From Paenibacillus sp. FSL R7-0337 (GTDB lineage Bacteria > Bacillota > Bacilli > Paenibacillales > Paenibacillaceae): a stretch of DNA of 64,000 nucleotides. Below are positions 1 to 7,756 of this stretch, in pieces. The notes beneath the pieces were generated by a model. The model saw nothing but the letters and a program-made list of their open reading frames with translations. It searched no databases and had not been told where the DNA came from. Each line of letters begins with the position of its first letter. Position 1 is the first letter of the stretch. Both the position numbers and the translations under genes were made by a program. Where the stretch lies: assembly GCF_037969875.1 (NCBI RefSeq), contig NZ_CP150218.1, forward strand, positions 434,001-498,000, read 5' to 3'.

Positions 1-1043
1 TTCCAATGGCTGAAGGGCAGAGCGAAGTAAGAATTCCAGCTGACGCTGCGGCGCTTAAGGGAATTGCTGCGCTGAAGGTGGAAGGCAAGACGGTGACAGC
101 CGAGATTCCAGGTAAGGTTGTTCAGCAGCTTCAAGCGTTGGCAGGAAGCTCAGCGAAAGGCAGCATGATCTCCGTCGGATTAACTCCATGGTCTGCGGAG
201 CAAAAGGCAGCCTGGACTCTGCAGGCGAAAACCAAGAATGAGGCTGAACTGAGAACAGCCGGAGAAATGTTCAATCTGAATCTGTCTGTGCTGAATCAGC
301 AGGGAGTTAAGACTCCGCTGGCCTCCTTCACCGAGCCTGTCAAGCTTCGCCTGAAGCTTCAGGCGAACGGCAATCCGAAGCTGGCTGGTGTGTATGCCAC
401 TGCAGACGATGGAACGCTCGAATATGCAGGCGGATCCACGGAACAGTCCGTATTGACTTCACAGGTACGGCAATCCGGCAATTATGCTTTGCTGGAGTAT
501 GACAAGAGCTTTGCAGATGTGAGTCCGGCAGACTGGGCCTACTCCGTCATTAAAGAAATGGCAGCCAAGCATATTATCGAGGGCGACCGGGAAGGCCGCT
601 TCGCGCCGAAGAGAGAAGTGACCCGTGCCGAATTCGTTACGATGCTTGTCCGTGCCCTTGGGCTAAAAGCAGAAGGCATGAGTTCGTTCGCTGACGTAGA
701 CAGCAGCAAGTGGTATTCGGGCGATGTGGCAGCCGCTTTTGCAGCCGGAATCGTCAAAGGGGACGCTACCGGCAAGTTCGCACCCGAGTCGCGTATTACG
801 CGGCAAGAGATGGCCGCGCTGCTTGTGAGAGCCTACGAATTACGTTCGGGAAGTCCGGCTCCGGCGGATTCTTTGCCAGCTTTTGCCGATGCCGAACAGA
901 TTGACCGCTGGGCTAAGGAGGCCGTGAGTGCCGCCGGTTCACTGGGCATCATTACAGGTACTCCAGACGGATTCCTTAAGCCCCAGGCCAATGCGACGCG
1001 TGCAGAGTGTGCGAAGGTATTGAGCTTGCTGCTTAATCTGTAA
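1..1043 (+). CDS. S-layer homology (SLH) domain protein, 3' part
   Basis: C-terminal part of a cell-surface protein. The reading frame is open from the left edge, so the true start lies outside the window. The last ~190 residues carry three SLH repeats: FADVSPADWAYSVIKEM with TRAEFVTMLVRAL, FADVDSSKWYSGDV with ITRQEMAALLVRAY, and FADAEQIDRWAKEAV with TRAECAKVLSLLL. SLH triplets bind pyruvylated secondary cell-wall polysaccharide and hold proteins on the wall of Paenibacillus and relatives. The region before them (about 160 residues) looks like beta-rich linker and gives no enzyme family, so the attached function cannot be told here. A terminator follows directly. Confidence 0.9.
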   Translation, partial: PMAEGQSEVRIPADAAALKGIAALKVEGKTVTAEIPGKVVQQLQALAGSSAKGSMISVGLTPWSAEQKAAWTLQAKTKNEAELRTAGEMFNLNLSVLNQQGVKTPLASFTEPVKLRLKLQANGNPKLAGVYATADDGTLEYAGGSTEQSVLTSQVRQSGNYALLEYDKSFADVSPADWAYSVIKEMAAKHIIEGDREGRFAPKREVTRAEFVTMLVRALGLKAEGMSSFADVDSSKWYSGDVAAAFAAGIVKGDATGKFAPESRITRQEMAALLVRAYELRSGSPAPADSLPAFADAEQIDRWAKEAVSAAGSLGIITGTPDGFLKPQANATRAECAKVLSLLLNL

Positions 1044-1063
1044 GCAAGAGAATAAGTAGAAGT

Positions 1064-1104
1064 AGAGCAGCGATTTTCCTGTTAAGGGGGCGCTGCTCTT
1101 TTTT
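1064..1104 (+). terminator. Rho-independent terminator of the SLH gene
   Basis: AGAGCAGCG (1064-1072) pairs with CGCTGCTCT (1091-1099) and is followed by a T run. It sits 20 nt after the SLH stop codon. Confidence 0.8.
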
Positions 1105-1142
1105 ACGGTATAGGAAAATGCGGTTGCGAAAGGGGGAGTGGA

Positions 1143-1236
1143 ATGTATGTGAAAAACCGATCACATTGGACAGCAGGAAGGCGAACGGACGAAATGTAGT
1201 CGGAAAACCGATCACATTGGACGGCGGCGAAGGCAC
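1143..1236. repeat. Intergenic tandem repeat, family A (two units, 51-nt pitch)
   Basis: GAAAAACCGATCACATTGGA starts at 1151 and recurs with one change at 1202, exactly 51 nt later. The 18-mer ATGTATGTGAAAAACCGA at 1143-1160 is found again without mismatch at 14436-14453, so this is a dispersed family. No gene is visible here. Confidence 0.7.
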
Positions 1237-1266
1237 AAGGAGCGAGAGGAGATTGCATCGTGCACC

Positions 1267-2229
1267 CTAGGTGTGAAACAGGCCGGTTCTAGCTCGCAGT
1301 TCCGCTCTAACTTCATCCGGAACTTCCTTCATCGTAAGGTCATCGCCCAGGAACAACAGCCAATTCGTGACTTCCTTCAGCTCCTCCGTGCGGTTGACCT
1401 CGACCTCCATTTTCAGGATAGCGGTAGTTTGGTAGGGGTTAGTATAGGACAGTGCCACCCTGAACGGGTGATATTTCCGGTATTGGGCAATGGCACGGGG
1501 ACCTAGCTCCAGGACAAGGTTGTTTTTCACCTGCTGCTTGCTCAGCTTCTCCTGAATTTTTTTGGTGCTCAGTCTCTTGGGTTCCGGTGAGGGGATGACA
1601 TCCGTAAGCTGATCAACCGGGATGATCCGTTTCCTGGAGGCGTCCAGGTCGAAGCACTCGATGAGCCACAGGCTTTTCTCCTGGTAGAGACGTAAAAGAT
1701 ACACAACATAAGAGATATCCTTCTGGTCTTCCCGGCAGGTGATTAACAGATAGCGGTCCGCCAGCAGGAGCCGGATCAGCTTGTCCAGCATAGGGTGGGG
1801 GAGATCGGACAGATCCAGCAGATCAGGATTGCCCGGGTAGGTACCCTCGAACAGCAGGATCTGATTGAGAAGAACAAGCTCCTCCTGCTGATTCTCCGAG
1901 ATGAGCCCCAGTAATTTCTCCGTCAGCGACTGGCGGCTCTTTAGATAAGGAAGTTGGCCGTTTCTTGTCGCCATGAAGGCAATGAACAGCGCTTTGACCT
2001 CGTTATCCGTGAACCGGACCACCGGAAGGATAGAGTTACGCATAACGGAATACCCGCCATCCCGGCCCACCTCAGCAACCAGCGGCATTCCAAGCGCCTC
2101 AATCTCCCGGATATCCCGCTGGGCGGTCGAACGCGAAATATTGAATTCCCGCATGATTTCCGTCAGCGTAAAATGGGCACGATTGTTAATGTACCGCATG
2201 ATGATGTTGATGCGTTCTATTTTTTTCAT
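1267..2229 (-). CDS. WYL-domain, DeoR/YafY-type transcriptional regulator
   Basis: 320-residue DNA-binding regulator. Residues 1-60 form a winged helix-turn-helix (FTLTEIMREFNISRSTAQRD, then REIEALGMPL). Residues ~135-215 form the WYL ligand-sensing domain, where LWLIECFDLDASRKRIIPVDQ matches the family's core strand, followed by the usual C-terminal extension to 320. WYL regulators sense small molecules or nucleic acid and often control a divergent gene. The start is supported by an AGGAG site just upstream. The gene diverges from the GyrI-like gene at 2322, and the gap holds a good promoter for that gene, so it is the likely target. Ligand unknown. Confidence 0.85.
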   Translation of the reverse strand: MKKIERINIIMRYINNRAHFTLTEIMREFNISRSTAQRDIREIEALGMPLVAEVGRDGGYSVMRNSILPVVRFTDNEVKALFIAFMATRNGQLPYLKSRQSLTEKLLGLISENQQEELVLLNQILLFEGTYPGNPDLLDLSDLPHPMLDKLIRLLLADRYLLITCREDQKDISYVVYLLRLYQEKSLWLIECFDLDASRKRIIPVDQLTDVIPSPEPKRLSTKKIQEKLSKQQVKNNLVLELGPRAIAQYRKYHPFRVALSYTNPYQTTAILKMEVEVNRTEELKEVTNWLLFLGDDLTMKEVPDEVRAELRARTGLFHT

Positions 2230-2254
2230 TGCGGCTCCTAAACAGGTTCATTTT

Positions 2255-2282
2255 TTGACATGATTTAAGGTTATCATATACA
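2255..2282 (+). promoter_or_regulatory. Sigma-A-type promoter of the GyrI-like gene
   Basis: TTGACA (2255-2260) and TATACA (2277-2282) are 16 nt apart, between the divergent WYL regulator and the GyrI-like gene. The regulator probably acts here; no clear operator palindrome was seen. Confidence 0.55.
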
Positions 2283-2321
2283 TAGCAGGTGAGGAACACA
2301 AATCAAGAACAAAGGCGGGAT

Positions 2322-2813
2322 ATGACAATGGCAGGGTATACTATCGAAGAGAAAGACAGCTTTACCGTGATTGGTCTGGGCGTTGATCTTAAGAGTGACT
2401 ACACGGACTATGCCGGGATTTATAAGGAGAAGATGGATTTTTGGCAGGCGGTCAGTGAAGATGGCAGGCTCGACTTGTTAAAAGGGATTGCGGCGAATGA
2501 TTATGTGTTTGTGGTGAACGAAGCGGTGAACGGCAAAATGATGCATTATGCCGGGGTAATGGCAGGTGCAGAAGCACAGATTCCGCAGGAAGCACGGGTG
2601 ATTCAATTCCCGAAGGGGGAATATCTCGTAGTGGCAGGCGAAGGAGCGACAACGGAGGAATTAAGCAATACCGTGACGGGCCTGGCCTTCGGACAAGCTT
2701 TGCCGCAAGCTGAAGGATACGCCTACGTGGGCGGGCCGAATACGGCTGTGGAGATGGGCAGCCGGGACGGCTCGCTGTATGGTGAAATGTGGATTCCTGT
2801 CGTCAGAAACTAA
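2322..2813 (+). CDS. GyrI-like / AraC effector-binding domain protein
   Basis: 163-residue stand-alone small-molecule binding domain (GyrI-like, AraC_E_bind superfamily). It opens GYTIEEKDSFTVIGLGVDL and closes with a strand ending YGEMWIPVVRN, both typical of these SOUL-like folds. It has no DNA-binding domain. Such proteins bind hydrophobic ligands or act as partners of regulators. A GTG at 2289 is in frame, but ATG 2322 (or 2328) follows AAGGCGGG at a proper distance and is preferred. The divergent WYL regulator probably controls it, and the unrecognised gene at 2840 follows after 26 nt, which suggests co-transcription. Confidence 0.7.
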   Translation: MTMAGYTIEEKDSFTVIGLGVDLKSDYTDYAGIYKEKMDFWQAVSEDGRLDLLKGIAANDYVFVVNEAVNGKMMHYAGVMAGAEAQIPQEARVIQFPKGEYLVVAGEGATTEELSNTVTGLAFGQALPQAEGYAYVGGPNTAVEMGSRDGSLYGEMWIPVVRN

Positions 2814-2839
2814 AGTAATGTAATGGAGGATAACTAACT

Positions 2840-3304
2840 ATGGCATATACCGTTGATTTCAAAGAGGTGTCTGTACAAGGTCTGGAGTCGTCGCCCGTTG
2901 CTGAGGCGTTGGCGGGACTACGTGCGAATGAAGCGCGTTATTTCATGAACAAGTATAAACATGAATTCACAGTCGTTCCGGCCAGTGAGAGCCAGGAGAC
3001 GCTGGATTACGTGAACGGGATTCTGAGCAAGGAGCGGGGCCTTGAGTTTGCTGCCAAGCCACTCCAAACCTCACAGTTCCAGGTGGAGAACATACGGTTC
3101 GCCTACGTTTTCTATGAGGATGGTCTTGCGCTTAACGTCATGTACACAGTGGATGACTCCAAGAAGCGGGCGGTCGGCTTCAAGCTCTCAGAGGGGATGG
3201 AGATTCCGAAGGAGCTGGAGGACAAGTTCAAGTTCGCACGGCAGAAGTCGAAGCTGGCCGGAACAATCCGGGGATCGTTTTTTGTGATTAAGGGAGAGTA
3301 TTAA
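2840..3304 (+). CDS. Uncharacterised 154-residue protein
   Basis: Not recognised. It is a soluble, charged protein with no signal peptide, membrane segment or cysteine. It begins MAYTVDFKEVSVQGLESSPV, has a central alternating strand pattern (NIRFAYVFYEDGLALNVMYTVDD) and a Lys/Arg-rich C-terminus. AATGGAGGA precedes the ATG, so it is well translated in principle. It lies 26 nt behind the GyrI-like gene and probably shares its transcript and WYL control. The fold looks alpha/beta, but no function is claimed. Confidence 0.7.
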   Translation: MAYTVDFKEVSVQGLESSPVAEALAGLRANEARYFMNKYKHEFTVVPASESQETLDYVNGILSKERGLEFAAKPLQTSQFQVENIRFAYVFYEDGLALNVMYTVDDSKKRAVGFKLSEGMEIPKELEDKFKFARQKSKLAGTIRGSFFVIKGEY

Positions 3305-3336
3305 TAAAAATCCGCAAACCATATAAGTTCAAAAAG

Positions 3337-3360
3337 AGGGGCTGCCGACTGGCAGCCCCT
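3337..3360 (-). terminator. Terminator between convergent genes, oriented for the MFS gene
   Basis: A perfect 10-bp stem, AGGGGCTGCC / GGCAGCCCCT, with a 4-nt loop. The T run is on the minus strand, so it mainly ends the TrmB-MFS transcript. It may also stop the plus-strand gene ending at 3304. Confidence 0.7.
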
Positions 3361-3369
3361 TATGGCCGT

Positions 3370-4620
3370 TCAAATCTCCTCCGCTGTATACGTCTTCTGG
3401 GTACGGAGGACCGGGAAGAACCGGTACATCCAGAGCACGGTAATAATCAAGGTGCCAACTCCGCCGATCACGGTTGCAGGTACGGCCCCTACCAGACCGG
3501 CCATAGTCCCGGACTCGAATTCGCCAAGCTGGTTCGAGGTACCGATGAATAACGAATTCACTGCATTCACCCGGCCCTGCATCTCCTGCGGCGTGTTGAC
3601 CTGCACCAGTGTCGAGCGGATAACGACACTCACGACATCCGAGCCGCCGATCAGAACCAGCGCGAACAGGGACAGCCAGAAGCTGTGGGAGATGCCGAAC
3701 AGCATCGTTGCCAGGGCGAAGACGACCAGCGAGGCGAACAGCATCCGGCCGATGGCCCGTTCCACCGAATAGCGGGTCAGGATAAGCGAGACGATGATCG
3801 CGCCCACCGCCGGGGCGGAACGCAGCAAGCCAAGACCGAGTGAGCCGGTCTTCAGAATATCTTCGGCGAAGATTGGCAACAGTGCCGTGGCCCCGCCAAG
3901 CAGTACAGCGAACAAGTCCAGCGAGATCGTACCCAGGATAATCTTGCGGGCGAAGACAAACCGCAGGCCGCTGAGGAAGGTGTCCATGCTGACCGCGTCC
4001 AGCTTCTTGACGAAGTGAACAGTCTTGACGAAGAAAATCAGCACCGTAGATACCAGCAGCGCGGCAAGCGAGGCGATGTAGGCGGCAGCCGTACCCCAGA
4101 CCACGAGGACACCCCCGAGGGACGGGCCGACGATCATCGCCGTCTGCATAGCAGATGCGGACCAGGCTGCTGCCTTCGGAAGCTGATCCCGATCCACAAT
4201 GTCCGGCACCAGCGCTGCCGAGGCCGGACTCTCGAAGGTGCGGCACGCACCAAGCACTGCTGCGGCTACAAGCAGGTGGACCGCGCTGAGCCAGCCTTCG
4301 ATACTGCCGAGGACGAGCAGCAGCACGATGAGGCACTCCGTAAGCTGGCATAGGAACACAATGGTGCGGCGGTCATAGCGGTCTGCCGTCTGTCCGGCAG
4401 GCAATGTCAGCAGCAGCATGGGCAGGAATTGGGCCAGCCCGACCAGTCCAAGCTGGTAGGCGCTGCCGGTCAGCGCATACATCTGCCAGCCAATCGCCAC
4501 CGACAGCATCTGGAAGGCGCTGGTGGAGAAGATCCGCGCAATCCATAGACGCAGGAACGAGCGGTTATGCATTACAGACGAGCGTGGAGTATTCGCATTC
4601 GATGTATTTAGTGTGTTCAA
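3370..4620 (-). CDS. MFS exporter, EntS-like (MFS_3)
   Basis: 416-residue 12-helix major facilitator protein. GWQMYALTGSAYQLGLVG in the first helices and the A-type loop GQTADRYDRRTIV between helices 2 and 3 mark the EntS/MFS_3 branch, which exports siderophores or drugs. ESPASAALVPDIVDRDQLP and the second-half loop RSTLVQVNTPQEMQGRVNAV are also typical. The start codon is TTG at 4620; its last two bases overlap the TGA of the upstream TrmB-type gene (TTGA), so translation is coupled. Substrate unknown; the paired regulator probably senses it. Confidence 0.85.
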   Translation of the reverse strand: MNTLNTSNANTPRSSVMHNRSFLRLWIARIFSTSAFQMLSVAIGWQMYALTGSAYQLGLVGLAQFLPMLLLTLPAGQTADRYDRRTIVFLCQLTECLIVLLLVLGSIEGWLSAVHLLVAAAVLGACRTFESPASAALVPDIVDRDQLPKAAAWSASAMQTAMIVGPSLGGVLVVWGTAAAYIASLAALLVSTVLIFFVKTVHFVKKLDAVSMDTFLSGLRFVFARKIILGTISLDLFAVLLGGATALLPIFAEDILKTGSLGLGLLRSAPAVGAIIVSLILTRYSVERAIGRMLFASLVVFALATMLFGISHSFWLSLFALVLIGGSDVVSVVIRSTLVQVNTPQEMQGRVNAVNSLFIGTSNQLGEFESGTMAGLVGAVPATVIGGVGTLIITVLWMYRFFPVLRTQKTYTAEEI

Positions 4621-5453
4621 TGGATGTCATCCTCCAAGCGATCGGGATTGGGTTCAGATGCGGGTTCCGGCTTCCGCCCGCGCATCTCAGGGTGTTCCTG
4701 GAATATTAAGGAGTAATTCTTGCCGTAACGTGCCTCCAGCTCCGGTGCGAAATCTTGCTCTATGCGCATCATCACGACATCGTGATAATAAGACGTCTGC
4801 AGCACATCCAGCACAGCGGGATGGTTGCTCTCCAGGGCCGAAGCCTGCGAATGGCGGGTGAAGCTGCCCAGAAGCGAGGTCTCCTTATCCAGCAGGAGCG
4901 AGAAATTCCGGGCGGTCTTCGGCCCGCCTGCCGGTACGCTATGTACAATGACACGCGACAGCGCTGTAGTTATGTCACCTATCACCATCAGGTGGACGGC
5001 AATGCCCCGTTCTTCGGCGGCATGCAGTGTGTCTTCTATCCGGTGCAGATCCTCCGCCCAGATATCTACCAGAATTTCTGCGCTGGCATTGGCAGCAAGG
5101 CGCTTTACCGCCAGATCGACCTGTGCGTCTCCTTTCCAGTTGCTGAAGAAGGGCGGTACAGCAGGCAGGTGGGTCAGCTCGTTCTCCAGCAGGCGGGCTG
5201 TGCGCTCAAATTCCGCCTGAAGCAGCTTAACGACCTGCCGGACCGGAATTGCAGCGAAGGTAACCGGCTCACCTTCGACTGTCCGGCAGACTCCTTTATC
5301 GACTAGACTGCGCAGCGCGGCGTATACATTGGACCGGGACACGGACACCTGCTTGGCGACCTCATAGCCCGAGGAGGGCGGCTGGCCGTGCAGCGCGAGA
5401 TAGCAGCGGGCTTCCAGATCGGATAAGCCAAGCTTGCGTAATGCTTCAATCAT
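4617..5453 (-). CDS. TrmB-family transcriptional regulator
   Basis: 278-residue regulator. Residues 1-75 are a winged helix (LGLSDLEARCYLALHG, then SRSNVYAALRSLVDKGVC), followed by a coiled linker and an effector domain from ~120 (AEILVDIWAEDLHRIEDTL, then GIAVHLMVIGD). This is the layout of TrmB-type sugar-responsive regulators. AAGGCGG precedes the ATG. It is the first gene of a two-gene operon with an MFS exporter and overlaps it by 4 nt, so it probably controls that exporter. The effector cannot be told from sequence. Confidence 0.85.
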   Translation of the reverse strand: MIEALRKLGLSDLEARCYLALHGQPPSSGYEVAKQVSVSRSNVYAALRSLVDKGVCRTVEGEPVTFAAIPVRQVVKLLQAEFERTARLLENELTHLPAVPPFFSNWKGDAQVDLAVKRLAANASAEILVDIWAEDLHRIEDTLHAAEERGIAVHLMVIGDITTALSRVIVHSVPAGGPKTARNFSLLLDKETSLLGSFTRHSQASALESNHPAVLDVLQTSYYHDVVMMRIEQDFAPELEARYGKNYSLIFQEHPEMRGRKPEPASEPNPDRLEDDIH

Positions 5454-5697
5454 GAGTGAACCGCCTTTCTGTGAGTGTGTAATGCTTCGTTGTTTTTTGT
5501 TGTATGTAGAGGTATTTCAAAATACTACTCCGATCCTAAAATGCTGTCAAGCAGCAATATCCGGCTGTCCGCGTCCCCAGGCCTTTCAAAAAAATGATTA
5601 TATCCGGGTGAAATCAGGTAATAACTTTCAAGACAGCTTTTGAAAAGCCGGTATGCAAGAGAGTCTCGACTATAAACCAATGACAGGATGAGGACTT

Positions 5698-6309
5698 ATG
5701 CGGAGAGCAACTCTAACAACCATGCTCATCTCCAGTCTGCTAATGGCTGGCTGCGGCAATAACGAGGCGGCGAATGGCGGTATGGCGGCTACTCCAGAGA
5801 CCGGACAGGCAGCGACGGTAAGCCCGGAGGTTACGCCTGAACCCGCAACTGAAGCTACCGCAGAGCCTGCACCGGAAGCTACGGCACAGGCACCAGCGCA
5901 GACGGCCGCACCGGAAGCCACGCCGAAGGCCAGTGCGTCGGCAGGGGAACCCTTGCGGCAGACTTATTTTGACAAGCTGGATAAGATTGAAGAAGGACTT
6001 AGTGATCTGAAGTCTCTGTCGGACAGCGGCGTCATGACTGATATGAAGGCGGCCGCCTCCAAGGAGCATGAACGCTGGGACAAGGCGTTGAATGAAATCT
6101 ACCAGACGCTCAAGGAGCAGCTTCCCGAAGCCGAAATGGCGAAACTGAAAGAGGAGCAGCTAAGCTGGATCAAGGAACGCGATAAGACAGCAGAAGAAGC
6201 GGCTGCCAAATATAAGGGCGGAACGATGGAGGGGCTGGAGTACGCGGCGACCTTGGCTTCAGTGACGAAGGAGCGTTGTTATAAGCTGGTGGAGTTGTAT
6301 ATGAAGTAA
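5698..6309 (+). CDS. Lipoprotein with LprI-like (DUF1311) domain
   Basis: 203-residue secreted lipoprotein. The signal peptide ends in LLMAGC with the lipidated cysteine at residue 19. Residues 20-85 are a low-complexity linker rich in Ala, Pro, Glu and Thr. The rest matches the LprI/DUF1311 fold: EHERWDKALNEIYQTLKEQL, KLKEEQLSWIKERDK and a final CYKLVELY helix. In mycobacteria LprI inhibits lysozyme; in Bacillales the role is unproven, so envelope defence or wall homeostasis is only an inference. The gene stands alone with its own terminator. Confidence 0.75.
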   Translation: MRRATLTTMLISSLLMAGCGNNEAANGGMAATPETGQAATVSPEVTPEPATEATAEPAPEATAQAPAQTAAPEATPKASASAGEPLRQTYFDKLDKIEEGLSDLKSLSDSGVMTDMKAAASKEHERWDKALNEIYQTLKEQLPEAEMAKLKEEQLSWIKERDKTAEEAAAKYKGGTMEGLEYAATLASVTKERCYKLVELYMK

Positions 6310-6312
6310 TCA

Positions 6313-6359
6313 AATAGCGCAGCGGCTCTCTCGTAAGGAGGGCCGCTGCGCTATTTTTT
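6313..6359 (+). terminator. Strong terminator of the LprI-like gene
   Basis: AATAGCGCAGCGGC (6313-6326) pairs perfectly with GCCGCTGCGCTATT (6342-6355) and runs into six T. Confidence 0.9.
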
Positions 6360-6379
6360 GCCCATTTGAATGACCTGAT

Positions 6380-6590
6380 GAATTGATAAGTGTATTCTGT
6401 ACAATTAAAAACGGTGAAAAGGAAAGATTTTCTCTTCTAACTGTAGTCTGTACAACTAAATCTGCCCGAATGGTGTAGAAACAGGTATAGAAGCAAATTT
6501 AATTGTATGAAATGCAGTTAAGCGGATAATAGGCGGTAAATTAGACGATTTAGTTGTACAGAGTGCGATTAAGCGTACTAAATTAAATCT
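6380..6590. repeat. Intergenic inverted repeat array, family C (51-nt pitch)
   Basis: Four related copies around the core TTTAGTTGTACAGANTGC. Two lie on the minus strand (cores at 6391 and 6442) and two on the plus strand (6498 and 6549). The spacing within each pair is exactly 51 nt, and the pairs face each other. The region is AT-rich and non-coding, between convergent genes. Confidence 0.65.
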
Positions 6591-6596
6591 TGTAAC

Positions 6597-7496
6597 TTAA
6601 TAAATTTGTGCCCGCTTCAGCAAGAATTGATTCAAATCCCCTGAATCTCCGTGGGACACCAAGACGCCCCGGTTAACCAATACCCGCATTCTATGGAGTA
6701 TAAATGAAGTGCCCAAGAACTGCTGCGAGATTTCGAACACGCGGATGAAGACACTCGCTGCACTTACAAACCCCTTCCTGACCTGATTGCGCTCTTGCTC
6801 CACTTCCAGTTCAATAACGGACCTCAGAATTAACTCATCCAGCGCGTTTTCATCACAGCTAATAATGGCGGCATCTTTCCACAGACGCAGCATTTGATTT
6901 TCCTCCGCCAGCCTGAGCCAATCCAATTCGTAGCTCCTTCTCTGATCAGATTCAAGAGGGAGGCCTTGACTATATTTCTTCACGATAGACAAGTAACTCT
7001 CCCGATCGATTGCACCTCTATAAAAGGGTACGAAACCCTCTGTGCTATGAATTGCGGCTGAATGATATAGCTCAGTCACATTAACCATATGCACTGGCTG
7101 TATACGCTCCCGCAATACATGCAATACGAAACGCAGCCCAGTCTGGTCATGCGCATTATCTGCCACCCAAATGACGATGATCTTGTGGTGCGGGATGCTC
7201 TTCACGGTCTGAACCATATGGACAAGCCGATTCTCTTGGTTGTGATGCTGGATAATACTGTACTCCTCATCACGTTCCATCATCCATAGATGCCTGTTCT
7301 GCATTCCGGGTACTGTGTCCAATCCTGATAAAGGCCCAATTGAGAATAATTCATTAAAAGCCAGTACGTGGTTAGTCTCACGTATACCAATAGCACTGAG
7401 CGTTACTTTTAAGGAACCTGCATCCGACATGCCGAAAAGAATATGTACAAATTCTTGTTCCATTCGTTCATTTGAAACTCCGTGTGCCTTTGCCAT
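6597..7496 (-). CDS. DUF1835/DUF3658-type protein
   Basis: 299 residues. The N-terminal part carries the DUF1835 signature: VHILFGMSDAGSLKVTL, then FNELFSIGPLSGL, and IIVIWVADNAHDQTGLRFVL. The C-terminal ~110 residues, with WLRLAEENQMLRLWKDAAII, correspond to DUF3658. These domains are common in Bacillales and have no established biochemical role. The frame is open to 7535, but the ATG at 7496 has TAGGAG 6-7 nt upstream and gives the natural N-terminus MAKAHGVS. Monocistronic. No catalytic residues can be assigned. Confidence 0.75.
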   Translation of the reverse strand: MAKAHGVSNERMEQEFVHILFGMSDAGSLKVTLSAIGIRETNHVLAFNELFSIGPLSGLDTVPGMQNRHLWMMERDEEYSIIQHHNQENRLVHMVQTVKSIPHHKIIVIWVADNAHDQTGLRFVLHVLRERIQPVHMVNVTELYHSAAIHSTEGFVPFYRGAIDRESYLSIVKKYSQGLPLESDQRRSYELDWLRLAEENQMLRLWKDAAIISCDENALDELILRSVIELEVEQERNQVRKGFVSAASVFIRVFEISQQFLGTSFILHRMRVLVNRGVLVSHGDSGDLNQFLLKRAQIY

Positions 7497-7756
7497 AAAC
7501 ACTCTCCTAACCAAACATATCCACCATAATACCACATATTGGAACCCAGCTTACCCGTTATAAAAGTCGATTCTAGGCTGAAAGTGCTTTTTTTTGAGCA
7601 GAACGGATCCCTATTATTTGTTACGCTCCATATGAATGATACCAGGAAAGGAGGCGGGGGCGCTCAAGCTCAAGCTGGAAGACAACTAGGAGAGCATCTG
7701 CACAAGTTTCCCCTGATTTCTAAATTGATTTTAGAATAATAGGAGGAGTTAAGCCC

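Noticed and set aside
7539..7739. 66-codon open frame before the pectin enzyme
   Set aside because: No ribosome site and no domain; the stretch is the leader of the next gene.
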